From Corydoras sp. C115 (Eukaryota > Chordata > Actinopteri > Siluriformes > Callichthyidae), in the NCBI GenBank assembly GCA_019802505.1, contig JAFMOC010000016.1, positions 770,001-834,000 on the forward strand: a stretch of DNA of 64,000 nucleotides, written 5' to 3'. A program made the translations under genes and the position numbers. The notes below the pieces were generated by a model. The model did not search any database, was not told where the DNA came from, and saw only the letters and a list, made by a program, of their open reading frames with translations. Shown here in pieces: positions 36,680-48,500 of the stretch (position 1 is its first letter; each line of letters opens with the position of its first letter).

Positions 36680-37850
36680 TGAGGGAGTTATTACATTATG
36701 ACCACTTTCCTAATATTGTGTTGGTCCCCCTTTTTACCAGTCACAGTCCTGACCCATGGAGGCCCATGGACTCCGCCAGACTCCTGATATGTGAGATTGT
36801 CTGACAACAAGATGTTAGCAGCAGATCCTTTAACTCCTGTAAGTTGTGGTGGAGCCTCCATTGATCAGACTTGATTGTTTAGCACATCTCACTGATGATG
36901 GATTGGTTTGAGATCTGGGGGATTTGGTGGTGAGGAAAATACCTCAATCTGGTTGTTGTTCTCTTCAAACCATTGTGTCAGGAACATTATCCTGCTGAAA
37001 GAGGGTATGGCCATCAGTGATACTGTTTCCATGAGTGAACATGGTCTGTCACAATGAGTAGGTAGGTGGAGGTGTCAAAGTAACATCCATATGGATGCAG
37101 GACAGCAGAACATGTCCAAAGCATCACACTGCCTCCACCAACTTGTCCTCAGTCATCCACATTATTCATCCATCCATCCATCCATCTTCCGCTTTATCCT
37201 ATATCAGGGTCGGGGGGGGGGGGGGATTCCCCATGCCCATCCAGGGGAGAACATTTCGGGCGCTGGGCAGATACACCCAGGACAGGTCGCCAATCTATCG
37301 CTGAGTACACACTCACTCACACAAACACACTCTATATGGGGCAATTTGGAGAACTCAATTGACTTGATCCATGTTTTTGGACTGTGGGAGGAAACCAGAG
37401 AACCCGGAGGAAACCCACACGGACACGGGGAGAACATGGAAATTCCACATAGATGGGGATTCGAACCGGGAATCCCTAGTACTGATAGGAGAACATGCTA
37501 ACTACTAAGCCACCGTGCCGCCCTCATCCGCATTACGTAGAAGGAAAACCTGATTCATCGGATCAGATCAGCTTCTTCTATTGATCCATGATCCAGTTCT
37601 GATGATCACGTTTACATTGTTGGTGTTTTCAGCACTGGACAGGGGTCAGCATGATCACCTGACTGATCTGAGGCTCTGCAGCTCCATCCACAACAAACTG
37701 ATGAGCTGTGTGATGAACTGTGGATCAGACAGCTTTCTATCAGAACAGCATTCACTTCTTCAGCAATCTGATCTACAGGAACTCATCTGTTAGATCAGAC
37801 TGCATGCTCCAGACTTCACTCTCCACATACATCAATGATTCTCAGCCACC
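36680..37850 (-). mobile_element. Decayed Tc1-like element of a second family, split by a SINE
   Basis: 36700-37159 and 37524-37850 look like the two halves of one old element whose wording on the plus strand (around GTTAGCAGCAGATCCTTTAA, ATCCTGCTGAAAGAGG and CAGGGGTCAGCATG) is that of a common fish Tc1-like repeat with transposase on the minus strand. The SINE at 37165-37521 interrupts it. No open frame is left. Family call is from recognition of the consensus, not a search. Confidence 0.65.
37165..37521 (-). mobile_element. V-SINE inserted in the decayed Tc1-like element
   Basis: Flanked by CTCATCC(G/A)CATTA-like words. A run of 16 G at 37211-37226 replaces the usual GCGGTGGGG. Confidence 0.88.
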
Positions 37851-37946
37851 CCTCCCCCCACCCGCTCCCCCCACCCCGCAAATCTAACAGCACTGCAGTC
37901 CTCCTTCCATTCTGCTGCGTCAAACTAACATCAGTATCACAGATAT

Positions 37947-38303
37947 ATTCATTCATTCATTCATTCATTATCTCCCGCTTTATCCTCTATTAGGGTCGCG
38001 GTGGGGTTCCCCATGCCCATCCAGGGGAGAACGTTTCAGGTGCTGGGCAGATAGACCCAGGACAGGGCGCCAATCCGTCGCTGGGCACACACTCACTCAC
38101 ACAGACACACTCTATATGGGGCAATTTGGAGAATTCAATTGACTTGATCCATGTTTTTGGACTGTGGGAGGAAACCGGAGAACCCGGAGGAAACCCACGC
38201 GGACACAGGGAGAACATGGAAACTCCACCCAGATGGGGATTCGAACCGGGAATCCCTAGTGCTGAGAGGAGAACGTGCTAAACCACTAAGCCACCGTGCC
38301 ACC
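37947..38303 (-). mobile_element. V-SINE, full length
   Basis: Complete head, core and (GAAT)n tail; ends shortly before the 67-bp minisatellite. Confidence 0.9.
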
Positions 38304-38431
38304 TGTCTGTGTTCAGTGTTTGTAATTTTGCCTTGTGTTTCACTTCTCATTAAATCTACTTTCACTCCCACATCCCTGCATGTCTGTTTGGATTAATCCA
38401 GTATCACTGAGTTCTAATGATACTGTAGCAC

Positions 38432-39990
38432 TAATTCAGTATAAACACCTGACAACACAGTCTGATCTAAAAAAACTGCATAACCTAAACACCACTGACA
38501 ACATTCAGTCAGACAGTCAGTCTAATGTAAAGAACTGTATTACTGCACAACCTAAACACCACTGACAACATTCAGTCAGACAGTCAGTCTAATGTAAAGA
38601 ACTGTATTACTGCACAACCTAAACACCACTGACAACATTCAGTCAGACAGTCAGTCTAATGTAAAGAACTGTATTACTGCACAACCTAAACACCACTGAC
38701 AACATTCAGTCAGACAGTCAGTCTAATGTAAAGAACTGTATTACTGCACAACCTAAACACCACTGACAACATTCAGTCAGACAGTCAGTCTAATGTAAAG
38801 AACTGTATTACTGCACACCTAAACACCACTGACAACATTCAGTCAGACAGTCAGTCTAATGTAAAGAACTGTATTACTGCACAACCTAAACACCATTGAC
38901 AACATTCAGTCAGACAGTCAGTCTAATGTAAAGAACTGTATTACTGCACAACCTAAACACCACTGACAACATTCAGTCAGACAGTCAGTCTAATGTAAAG
39001 AACTGTATTACTGCACAACCTAAACACCACTGACAACATTCAGTCAGACAGTCAGTCTAATGTAAAGAACTGTATTACTGCACAACCTAAACACCACTGA
39101 CAACATTCAGTCAGACAGTCAGTCTAATGTAAAGAACTGTATTACTGCACAACCTAAACACCACTGACAACATTCAGTCAGACAGTCAGTCTAATGTAAA
39201 GAACTGTATTACTGCACAACCTAAACACCACTGACAACATTCAGTCAGACAGTCAGTCTAATGTAAAGAACTGTATTACTGCACAACCTAAACACCACTG
39301 ACAACATTCAGTCAGACAGTCAGTCTAATGTAAAGAACTGTATTACTGCACAACCTAAACACCACTGACAACATTCAGTCAGACAGTCAGTCTAATGTAA
39401 AGAACTGTATTACTGCACAACCTAAACACCACTGACAACATTCAGTCAGACAGTCAGTCTAATGTAAAGAACTGTATTACTGCACAACCTAAACACCACT
39501 GACAACATTCAGTCAGACAGTCAGTCTAATGTAAAGAACTGTATTACTGCACAACCTAAACACCACTGACAACATTCAGTCAGACAGTCAGTCTAATGTA
39601 AAGAACTGTATTACTGCACAACCTAAACACCACTGACAACATTCAGTCAGACAGTCAGTCTAATGTAAAGAACTGTATTACTGCACACCCTAAACACCAC
39701 TGACAACATTCAGTCAGACAGTCAGTCTAATGTAAAGAACTGTATTACTGCACAACCTAAACACCACTGACAACATTCAGTCAGACAGTCAGTCTAATGT
39801 AAAGAACTGTAATGTGACAAAAGAACTAAAGAACTCGTATTACTGCACAACCTAAACACCACTGACAACATTCAGTCAGACAGTCAGTCTAATGTAAAGA
39901 ACTGTATTACTGCACAACCTAAACACCACTGACAACATTCAGTCAGACAGTCAGTCTAATGTAAAGAACTGTATTACTGCACAACCTAAA
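38432..39990. repeat. 67-bp minisatellite, about 23 near-identical units
   Basis: TCTAATGTAAAG recurs at 38521, 38588, 38655 and so on at 67-bp steps. Units are nearly identical; rare variants are a 66-bp unit near 38815, one C/T change near 38894 and an insertion at 39811-39841. There are no spacers, so it is not a CRISPR array. Confidence 0.95.
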
Positions 39991-39999
39991 AAGATTAGA

Positions 40000-40135
40000 T
40001 TAGATTAGAGTAGATTAGATTAGACTGATCTGATGTCAGTGGTTTTTAGGTTGAGACAGTTCTTTAGATTAGACTGATCTGTTGTTTACGTGGTCATGAG
40101 AGAAGGCAGTAAGACAGTTCTTCATTAGATTAGAC
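40000..40135. repeat. Inverted, diverged copies of the 67-bp unit and an AGATT repeat
   Basis: GATTAGATTAGATTAGAG opens the stretch. The words CAGTGGTTTTTAGGTTGAG and ACAGTTCTTTAGATTAGAC are the reverse complement of parts of the unit in the neighbouring minisatellite. Confidence 0.7.
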
Positions 40136-40697
40136 CTCTGTGTTTGTTATAACGCTGTGCAGTGTGTCAGGTTATTTTTTAGATTAATGTCTGATTTGCA
40201 AATGTAAAGCACCACAAACAGATCTACCATGTGACCAAGCCAGTTCACAGTCCTCTGGTCTCCTAGGAGACAACAGAGGGTCCTGAAACCTTTTTAGCCA
40301 ATCCAGAGAAGACACCCTTTCAACCCCTCCCCCTTATGCTCTCATTAAGTCAGTATGGTTTGTAGGCCTTTATAATCTCACGTACTTTCCTTTGTCCGGT
40401 TTTATTTGTGCTCCCTCCCTCTCTCACTCCCTCTCTCCCTCCCTCCCTCTCTCCCTCCCTCCCTCCCTCCCTGCCTCACTTCAGTGTTGTGTGACAGCAC
40501 ACACGTACACAGCCTGTTGCTCCAGACCTTCTGGCATTGACTGCTACTGAATGGCCTTGAGATATTCGACACGCCACCTTCACTCTTTCACTAATCATGT
40601 GACCCCTGAGTTTAAAAAACCATCCTGTACCACCAACAACAAAGACAACCTGCTTCAGTCTAAATACATTACAGTGGACTTATTATAGCTGATAGAT

Positions 40698-40758
<61 letters not shown>

Positions 40759-40948
40759 TCACATATATTAAACATACAATGAGCACATGAGCAGACACAT
40801 GAAAGGGCACACACATACATTTAAGAGCACATTCACTCAAATACACTTAAGGGCACCTTGTACACACACACAAACAGTCAAATGGGCAAATACAAGTACA
40901 CACCCACACACACACTACAGCCCACACATATAGACACATATGAGCAAG

Positions 40949-40994
<46 letters not shown>
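40698..40994. repeat. Two (CA)n microsatellites
   Basis: (CA)n at 40700-40755 and 40950-40993, with CA-rich sequence between. Preceded by a (CCCT)n tract at about 40405-40472. Confidence 0.9.
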
Positions 40995-40996
<2 letters not shown>

Positions 40997-41180
40997 TACA
41001 CACAAATGGGCACCTAAGCAGTAAATAATGGATCAGTGCGGTACTTACTGTTAACTATGCAATTTTGACACGGATAGTAACTTTAACACTGAACCAATGA
41101 GATGATTCTTTTGTGTGTGATTATATCTGTGATGGGCCAATCACTAAATCACTAAATCACTAAATCACTAAACCACCAAT

Positions 41181-41520
41181 CACGGTGGTTTAGTGGTTAG
41201 CATGTTCGCCTCTCAGCACTAGGGATTCCCGGTTCGAATCCCCATCTGGGTGGAGTTTCCATGTTCTCCCCGTGTCCGCGTGGGTTTCCTCCGGGTTCTC
41301 TGGTTTCCTCCCACAGTCCAAAAACATGGATCAAGTTAACTGAGTTCTCTAAATTGCCCCATATAGAGTGTTTGAGTGTGTGAGTGTGTACCCAGCGATG
41401 GATTGGCGCCCTGTCCTGGGTGTATCTGCCCAGCACCTGAAACGTTCACCCCTGGATGGGCATGGGGAACCCCACCGCGACCCTACTAGAGGATAAAGCA
41501 GGAGATAATGAATGAATGAA
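41181..41520 (+). mobile_element. V-SINE, first of an adjacent pair
   Basis: TATATCTGTGATGGGC precedes it (41122-41137) and follows it (41523-41538), where the next SINE begins. The head start is slightly altered (CACGGTGGTTTAGTGG). Confidence 0.88.
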
Positions 41521-41535
41521 TGATATATCTGTGAT

Positions 41536-41772
41536 GGGCGGCACGGTGGCTTAGTGGTTAGCACGTTCGCCTCTCAGCGCTAGGGATTCCCGGTTCGAAT
41601 CCCCATCTGGGTGGAGTTTCCATGTTCTCCCCTTGTCCGCGTGGGTTTCCTCCGGGTTCTCCGGTTTCCTCCCACAGTCCAAAAACATGGCTCAAGCCAA
41701 TTGAGTTCTCCAAATTGTCCCATATAGAGTGTGTCTGTGTGAGTGAGTGTGTGCCCAGCGATGGATTGGCGT
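41536..41772 (+). mobile_element. V-SINE missing its 3' third, second of an adjacent pair
   Basis: Stops after GATTGGCG and is followed by ATATATCTGTGAT (41782-41794), a third copy of the target word. Confidence 0.88.
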
Positions 41773-42582
41773 TGGATTGGAATATATCTGTGATACTGAT
41801 GTTAGATTGAGGCAGCAGAATGGAAGGAGGACTGCAGTGCTGTTAGATTTGCTGCAGCTGTACAGGGCTGATCTGGTTACACAGCAGTTTACAGGAGAAA
41901 GCGATATGAGCTCGAACCAAAGCATCACACAGAACTTCCCTGTTCTTCACTCAGAACAAAGCCTTGACACGAACACATTAATGCAAATGAAGAAGGGTGT
42001 GGACAGACATCAGAAAAATAAACATGGATGTCTGGTACTGATGGTACTCTCCTTGTTCTGTTGTTGTGTCTTTGCTCTTTTGAAGGTCAGATGAGGACGT
42101 TGAACGGCTCCACTCTCACCAAGTGATTCTTCCTCCACTAGGTGGCACCACAGGCATTTATCCTGGTAATTACTGAACACTGCATGTTTGATCAGTACAG
42201 ACCCTCGTCCGCTCATCCTCCACCCATTTTACCCCCTCTTCACTCTCTAACCCCATAAAGAGACCTCATTCTTTCTTATTCCAACCCCTTATCCACCATC
42301 ATCCTACCAACAGAGACCTCATCCTGCCCTACTTTATGCACCTGTTCCTGCCCTTTACTCATACAGAGACCTTATCCCGTATCCTCTCCTCTTCCACCCA
42401 CCTGTCCTCCCTTTTACTCCATAGAAATTAAATGTTCTTATTCTCCAGCTACCTGCCCCAACATCCTATAATGGACCCTTATCCTCTAGTACCTTCCAAC
42501 TCTCGTAATTATTGCATTATTTTTCTTTCATCCTCTCATCCTCCACCCACCTGTCCTCTCTCCACCCTCTCGACCCATTCAG

Positions 42583-45500
42583 GCTCTGCTGGAGCCGCGG
42601 GTGCTCTTCACCGTTACCGGAGAGCAGGAGGAGGGATGTGCACCCCTCACCCACGACCTCCCTCTCTCTTCAGGGAACCTGAGGTGTGGCCTGCCCCCGG
42701 TTAAGACCCACAGCGACGTGTCCACTCTCACAGGTCAGCGCAAACTCACCCTGATTTCATTTACTGATAAATAAACCGGGTCATGGCCACCTATCACCAT
42801 GGTGACCCTAGCCCCACCCACAATTATATCACAACAGAGTAGCTTCACTCACAGTTATACAAACCAGCTGACACCCATAATACCATGCAGCAGGCTAGTT
42901 CCACCCACATTTATACATTTATACACTCTAGTAGAGTGTGTGTCCAGCGATAGATTGGCACCCTGTCCTGGGTGTATCTGCCTAGTGCCCGAGACGTTCT
43001 CCCCTGGATGGGCATGGGGAACCCCACTGCCACCCTAATAGAGGATAAAGCGGAAGATGATGGATGGATGGATAATGAACAAATGAAATGAATAATTGGA
43101 ACCTGAGGTGTGGCCTGCCCCCGGTTAAGACCCACTCCCACCGTGTCCACTCTCACAGGTCAGCACAAACTCACCCTGATTTCATTTACTGATAAATAAA
43201 CTGGGTCATGACCACCTATCGCCATGGTGACCCAGTGTGCACTCCTGATTACTCCTGTGAGAGTGATTATTCAATATGTATGCTATAATTGTGGGCGGGT
43301 CTACTCTACTAGAGTGTATAAATGTGGGTGGAACTAGCCTGCTGCATGGTATTATGGGTGATGCAATTCAGCTGGTTTGTATAACTGTGAGTGAAGCTAG
43401 TCTGTTGTGATATAATTGTGGGTGGGGCTAGTCTGTTGTATAGTATAACTGTGGGTGAAGATGGTCTGCTGTAATGATAATTGTGGGAGGGGCTTGTCCG
43501 CTGGATAATATTCATTCATTCATTTATTATCTCCCGCTTTATCCTCTATTAGGGTCGCGGGGGGGTTCCCCATGCCCATCCAGGGTAGAACGTCTCAGGT
43601 GCTGGGCAGATAGACCCAGGACAGGGCGCCAATCCATCGCTGGGCACACACTCACTCACACAGACACACTCTATATGGGGCAATTTTTGAGAGTTCAATT
43701 GACTTGATCCATGTTTTTGGACTGTGGGAGGAAACCGGAGAACCCGGAGGAAACCCACCCAGACACGGTGAGAACATGGAAACTCCACCCAGATGGGGAT
43801 TCGAACCGGGAATCCCTAGTGCTGAGAGGCGAACGTGCTAACCACTAAGCCACCGTGTCGCCGCTGGATAATATAATTGTGATTAGTGCAGGACAACAGG
43901 TAGAAACTGGTGAAGGAAACACACAAGAAGTAGTTAATGTTGGGACTTAATGAAAGAAACACATTGAAACTCAATCCACTTACTCTAAAAGCATATAAAA
44001 AAGAGAACTCTATGGGACGTTTACCATTACAGGGACTGAATAAAACATCCAGTTCATCCTAAATGTTTAAATTTCAAGATTTCAGATGAATCTAAATCAT
44101 TGAAGGCGATTTTAATGTTAAGATATGCTGTAAACTGAAAATATTAATTTAATTTCCATGTTATGCAGACCTGTGTTCAGGTGTGGACTTACCTGAGGTG
44201 GAAATAGTGAGTTTACTGACAGAGGAGTTACCTCGATACACTCTGCGTGCAGACCACGTCTTCGGGTACGAACACGATGACTGGCTGCACACTCCACTGC
44301 TGCCACCAGATGGTGCTCTGGGACTCAGCTACGAGCAGATTCATGAAACGTTCAAATACTTCTGTAAGTCTGCACCTTTGTGATTTCGTCTTCGGAACAC
44401 ACCTGCATTTTAATGTATGTAAATGGAACTTCATTTATACAAACACGAATGCAATTAGCGGCACGGTGGCTTAGTGATTAGCTAGGGATTCCCGGTTCGA
44501 ATCCCCATCAGTGTGGAGTTTCCATGTTCTCCCCGTGTCCACGTGGGTTTCCTCCGGGTTCTCCGGTTTCCTCCCACAGTCCAAAAACATGGATCAAGTC
44601 AATTGAGTTGAAATTGCCCCATATAGAGTGTGTCTGTGTGAGTGAGTGTGTGTCCAGCGATAGATTGGCGTCCTGTCCTGGGTGTGTCTGCCCAGCGCCT
44701 GAGACGTTCCCCCCTGGATGGGTATGGGGAACCCCACCGCGACCCTAATAGAGGATAAAGCGCGAGATAATGAATGAATAAATGAAACAATCAGGCAGCA
44801 CAGTGGCTTAGTGGTTAGCACGTTCGCCTCTCAGCGCTAGGAATTCCCGGTTCGAATCCCCATCTGGGTGGAGTTTCCATATTCTCCCCGTGTCCGCGTG
44901 GGTTTCCTCTGGGTTCCCCGGTTTCCTCCCACAGTCCAAAAACATGGATCAAGTCAATTGAATTCTCAAAAATTGCCCCATATAGAGTGTGTCTGTGGGA
45001 GTGAGTGTGTGCCCAGCGATTGATTGGCACCCTGTCCTGGGTGTATCTGCCTAGTGCCCGAGACGTTCTCCCCTGGATGGGCATGGGGAACCCCACCGCG
45101 ACCCTAATAGAGGTTAAAGCGGCAGATGATGGATGGATGAATGCAATTATTAGATACTAATCAAACAATCAAGAGAAGGTAGTCCTGGGCTTCTTCTAAT
45201 GTCCAAGACAACCAGTTTCTCTTTCATGTTTTTTTTGATCTGGCAGGAAAGACAACCTACCTATTTAGCAGGGGTGAACCAGCATTATTAGTGCAATTAC
45301 ACACTCACTGGCCATTTGATTAGCTACCCCTTCTACGCTTTCTTTAAGCTCCCTCCCCTCCTTACCATATAGATTGACTTTGTAGTTGTATAATTACCTT
45401 CTGTTTATCTACGTACTTAGTTAGGCCCTTTACTCTGTTCTCAGATGATCAGAACTGCTATGTTCCATTAAATGGTCAGAAGACGGCAGTTTTGTTCTAA

Positions 45501-48500
45501 AATAATTTAATGCCTTTTACTTAATAGACAAGTGTACAGAAAAAAATCATTAATGGAGGACAAGCACGATTGATGAGAGAGCTCTGAGTTCTCAAAGATC
45601 CTGCATCGGTATATAACCCTTAGGTGGGCTGTCCTTTTTCTCTGTGTATGTCCTTAAGCACCCAGTGATAGATTGGCGCCCTGTCCTGGGTGTATCTGCC
45701 CAGCGCCGGAAACGTTCTCCCCTGGATGGGCATGGGGAACCCCCCCGCGACCCTAATATAGGATAAAGTGAAAGATAATGAATGAATGAATGAATGTGCT
45801 TAAGCAGTCCCTTGTCTTGTGAGAACATCTGCCAGAACATCTCTAAATTCTCCCCCATCTGGTCCTGCTTTCGGCCCCCTTCAGTGGTATGAATTTATGA
45901 CATGTTCCTGTTGACTATCCCATTATTTAAATACCGGCGACCGGACATTCCTACTCTTTCCCATTCTCATCCATGTGAGAATGAGTGATTTTATCTGTTC
46001 TCTGAACTATTCAACTCATCATGAGTTTTACTTTACTTCATTACTTTTTACTTAATTACTTTAAAGTGTTATAAAAACCTTACAGTACCCCCACAGAGCA
46101 GGGTGGTAGATGATGGTACGAGTGGATCAGACACCTGTATGTTCTGATTGGTGTACTGTTCTCTGTCCAGCACCACTGCTGTGTCTGATCCACTGGTACC
46201 ACACAACACACACTAACCCACCACCGCCATGTTAGTATCACTACAATGCTGAGAATCATGCTAATGATGGGTGAATATTAAAGACTTCTCTTCTACATGG
46301 GTCACAGACACCCTTCTTAAAGAGGTTAATTAGCTTTGTGGGTCTAATTCTCCTCTTTTGGCTCGAGCTGCAGCAGCTCTCTTATGCTTTAGTGCTTAGT
46401 TCTTGTTCTGGTCTTATTTTTGGATGAGCCGGCATCTAAGCTGACCGTCATCACGTCATCTGGTGGCTGAGCTCATTAGTACCTTGGTGTAAACTCGGTC
46501 AGGATGGAGGTACCGCTTTATACTGAACAAAATGTTTTTTATGCCTCTTAAAGAATTCCTATTGGCAAAAATGATGGACTCACCAGTCAATCATTAAAAT
46601 CGTTAAATTTTGTACGATAGTCTGGATTTTAATCCAACTGTAATCTTTGGTGGAAATTGAAAAACTATGCTCAACAACAAAGCTTCAACCTTTAAAGTTG
46701 ATCTGGCAACAGCAGCTAAGAGACAACTATAGATAGATAGAGAATCTTCATGTACAGAAATTCTGTTATATTTCTTAAACTCTCAACATGTCTACATGAA
46801 AACTACAACCAGAATAAAATTTGGATGGATGGGGCTTATCGGCTTCAAAGTTAGTAATGATTAGAACTAGTATGATAGAGGCGGCACGGTGGCTTAGTGG
46901 TTAGCACGTTCGCCTCTCAGAGTTTCCATGTTCTCCCCGTGTCCGCGTGGGTTTCCTCCGGGTTCTCCGGTTTCCTCCCACAGTCCAAAAACATGTCTCA
47001 AGTCAATTCTCCAAATTGCCTCATATAGAGTGTGTCTGTGTGAGTGAGTGTGTGCCCAGCGATGGATTGGCGCCCTGTCCTGGGTCTATCTGCCCAGCGC
47101 CCGAGATGTTCTCCCCTGGATGGGCATGGGGAGCCCCACCACGACCCTAATAGAGGATAAAGTGGGAGATTATGAATGAAAGGACTAATATGATAGATAA
47201 ATTTAGGTGTGTTTAATATGTTGGAGAATAAATAGTGGTTGGGTCTGTCTTTCTGTGTTACAATGTGTTAGTCCTGCTTACTTTACAAATTACGACTACT
47301 TAAGAGAAGGTTGCGTGTGCTGACGGGCGGAATTAAAGTCAGGGTTAGTCAGATAAAGAGAAAATCTACTGAAAGTCTGAGTTGTAGATGGGAAAGGTCT
47401 GCTGGGTGATGTAATCGTTGGCTGGGTTAATTTGACAGACTGCAGGATTGTGGAGGGGGACTAGTCTCTAAAAGTTATAATTATTGGTGTGTCTAGTTTG
47501 CTGATGGCGTAATTGTGGGTGAGGATAATCTGTTGTCTTATGTAATTGTGTGTGGGGTTTGTCACCTGAAAGGTATAATTTTGCCAGGGGGTTTGTCTCC
47601 TGGTTGGTATAATTGTAGGTAGGGTTATCATCTAAATAGAAAAATTGTGAGTGGGGGTAGTCCTCTGAATGGTATAATTGTGGTTTGAGTTATTGGACCA
47701 GTATGATCTACTGTATTACATCTCCATGTCGAACATACCAATAGTCTTTAGACTTCTGTTATTAACCAACCCATTTGTCCAAACTCACCTACCTGAGTAC
47801 TATGGACCTATTCAAACATCTGCAGTTGTTAACATTCCTTGTCACTGCCCCCATGCTATATCTCCACCCCCAAGGAGGGTGGGTAAGTGCCAGCAGCTGA
47901 AACCAGAACACAGAGAGGATTATCAGATCATCCAAGAGAATGATACAAAGAGTCCAAGGGACTTCCAGCATCATCAATGGGTAAGGAGTAAATAAATGAG
48001 CCTGGAGGAGAAGTGGGTCAAACACACAGTTTTCAGTGGTCAGGATGGAGGTGTGGACTAGCTCAGGTACTGATGAGAATGAGAGCAGCAGCAGTCAGGG
48101 TGAGGAGGATGAAGACGAGTGGAGCTCTGATCATCTGTGCCGAGAGCTGGCCCAAGGTAATGATGAAGATGTGATGTGATTTGTGTATACAAGGAGAAGG
48201 AGTTTTAAAGATTTAGTTCAGTGATACAGAACATCCAATACAGCTATTGGAGAACAGGCTGGGTTCTGTACACGGGTAAGATCTAAAGCGTTGAAGTAAT
48301 ATCCTCGTTATGCAGCATGAAAATAAAGAATGTGAAGTTTTTTGATTACATTCTGAACATCTGACCGAAAGCCACACTGCGTTGATGCAGCTGATTTATT
48401 TAGTCAGTGTAATTGATTCACTGTGTCAGAGTGAGTGATTCATTATGCTAGAGAGATTCAGTCATTGTTTCAGACCAATTGATTCACTATATTGGCGTGA

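Larger units (their letters stand above)
42807..43432. repeat. Inverted repeat pair flanking the duplicated hap1 exon fragment
   Basis: 42807-42936 and 43303-43432 are reverse complements over about 130 bp with a few small indels. Both include the block around CATGCAGCAGGCTAGTTCC or its complement. The arms enclose a partial SINE and the exon copy at 43098-43233, so the strand could fold into a large hairpin. Confidence 0.85.

Noticed and set aside
38432..39990. Direct repeat array resembling a CRISPR
   Set aside because: Units abut without unique spacers, units are 67 bp, and the host is a vertebrate.
43098..43157. Second functional hap1 exon (mutually exclusive pair)
   Set aside because: Copy has no acceptor, is preceded by a SINE tail and differs by one base in length in the coding part.
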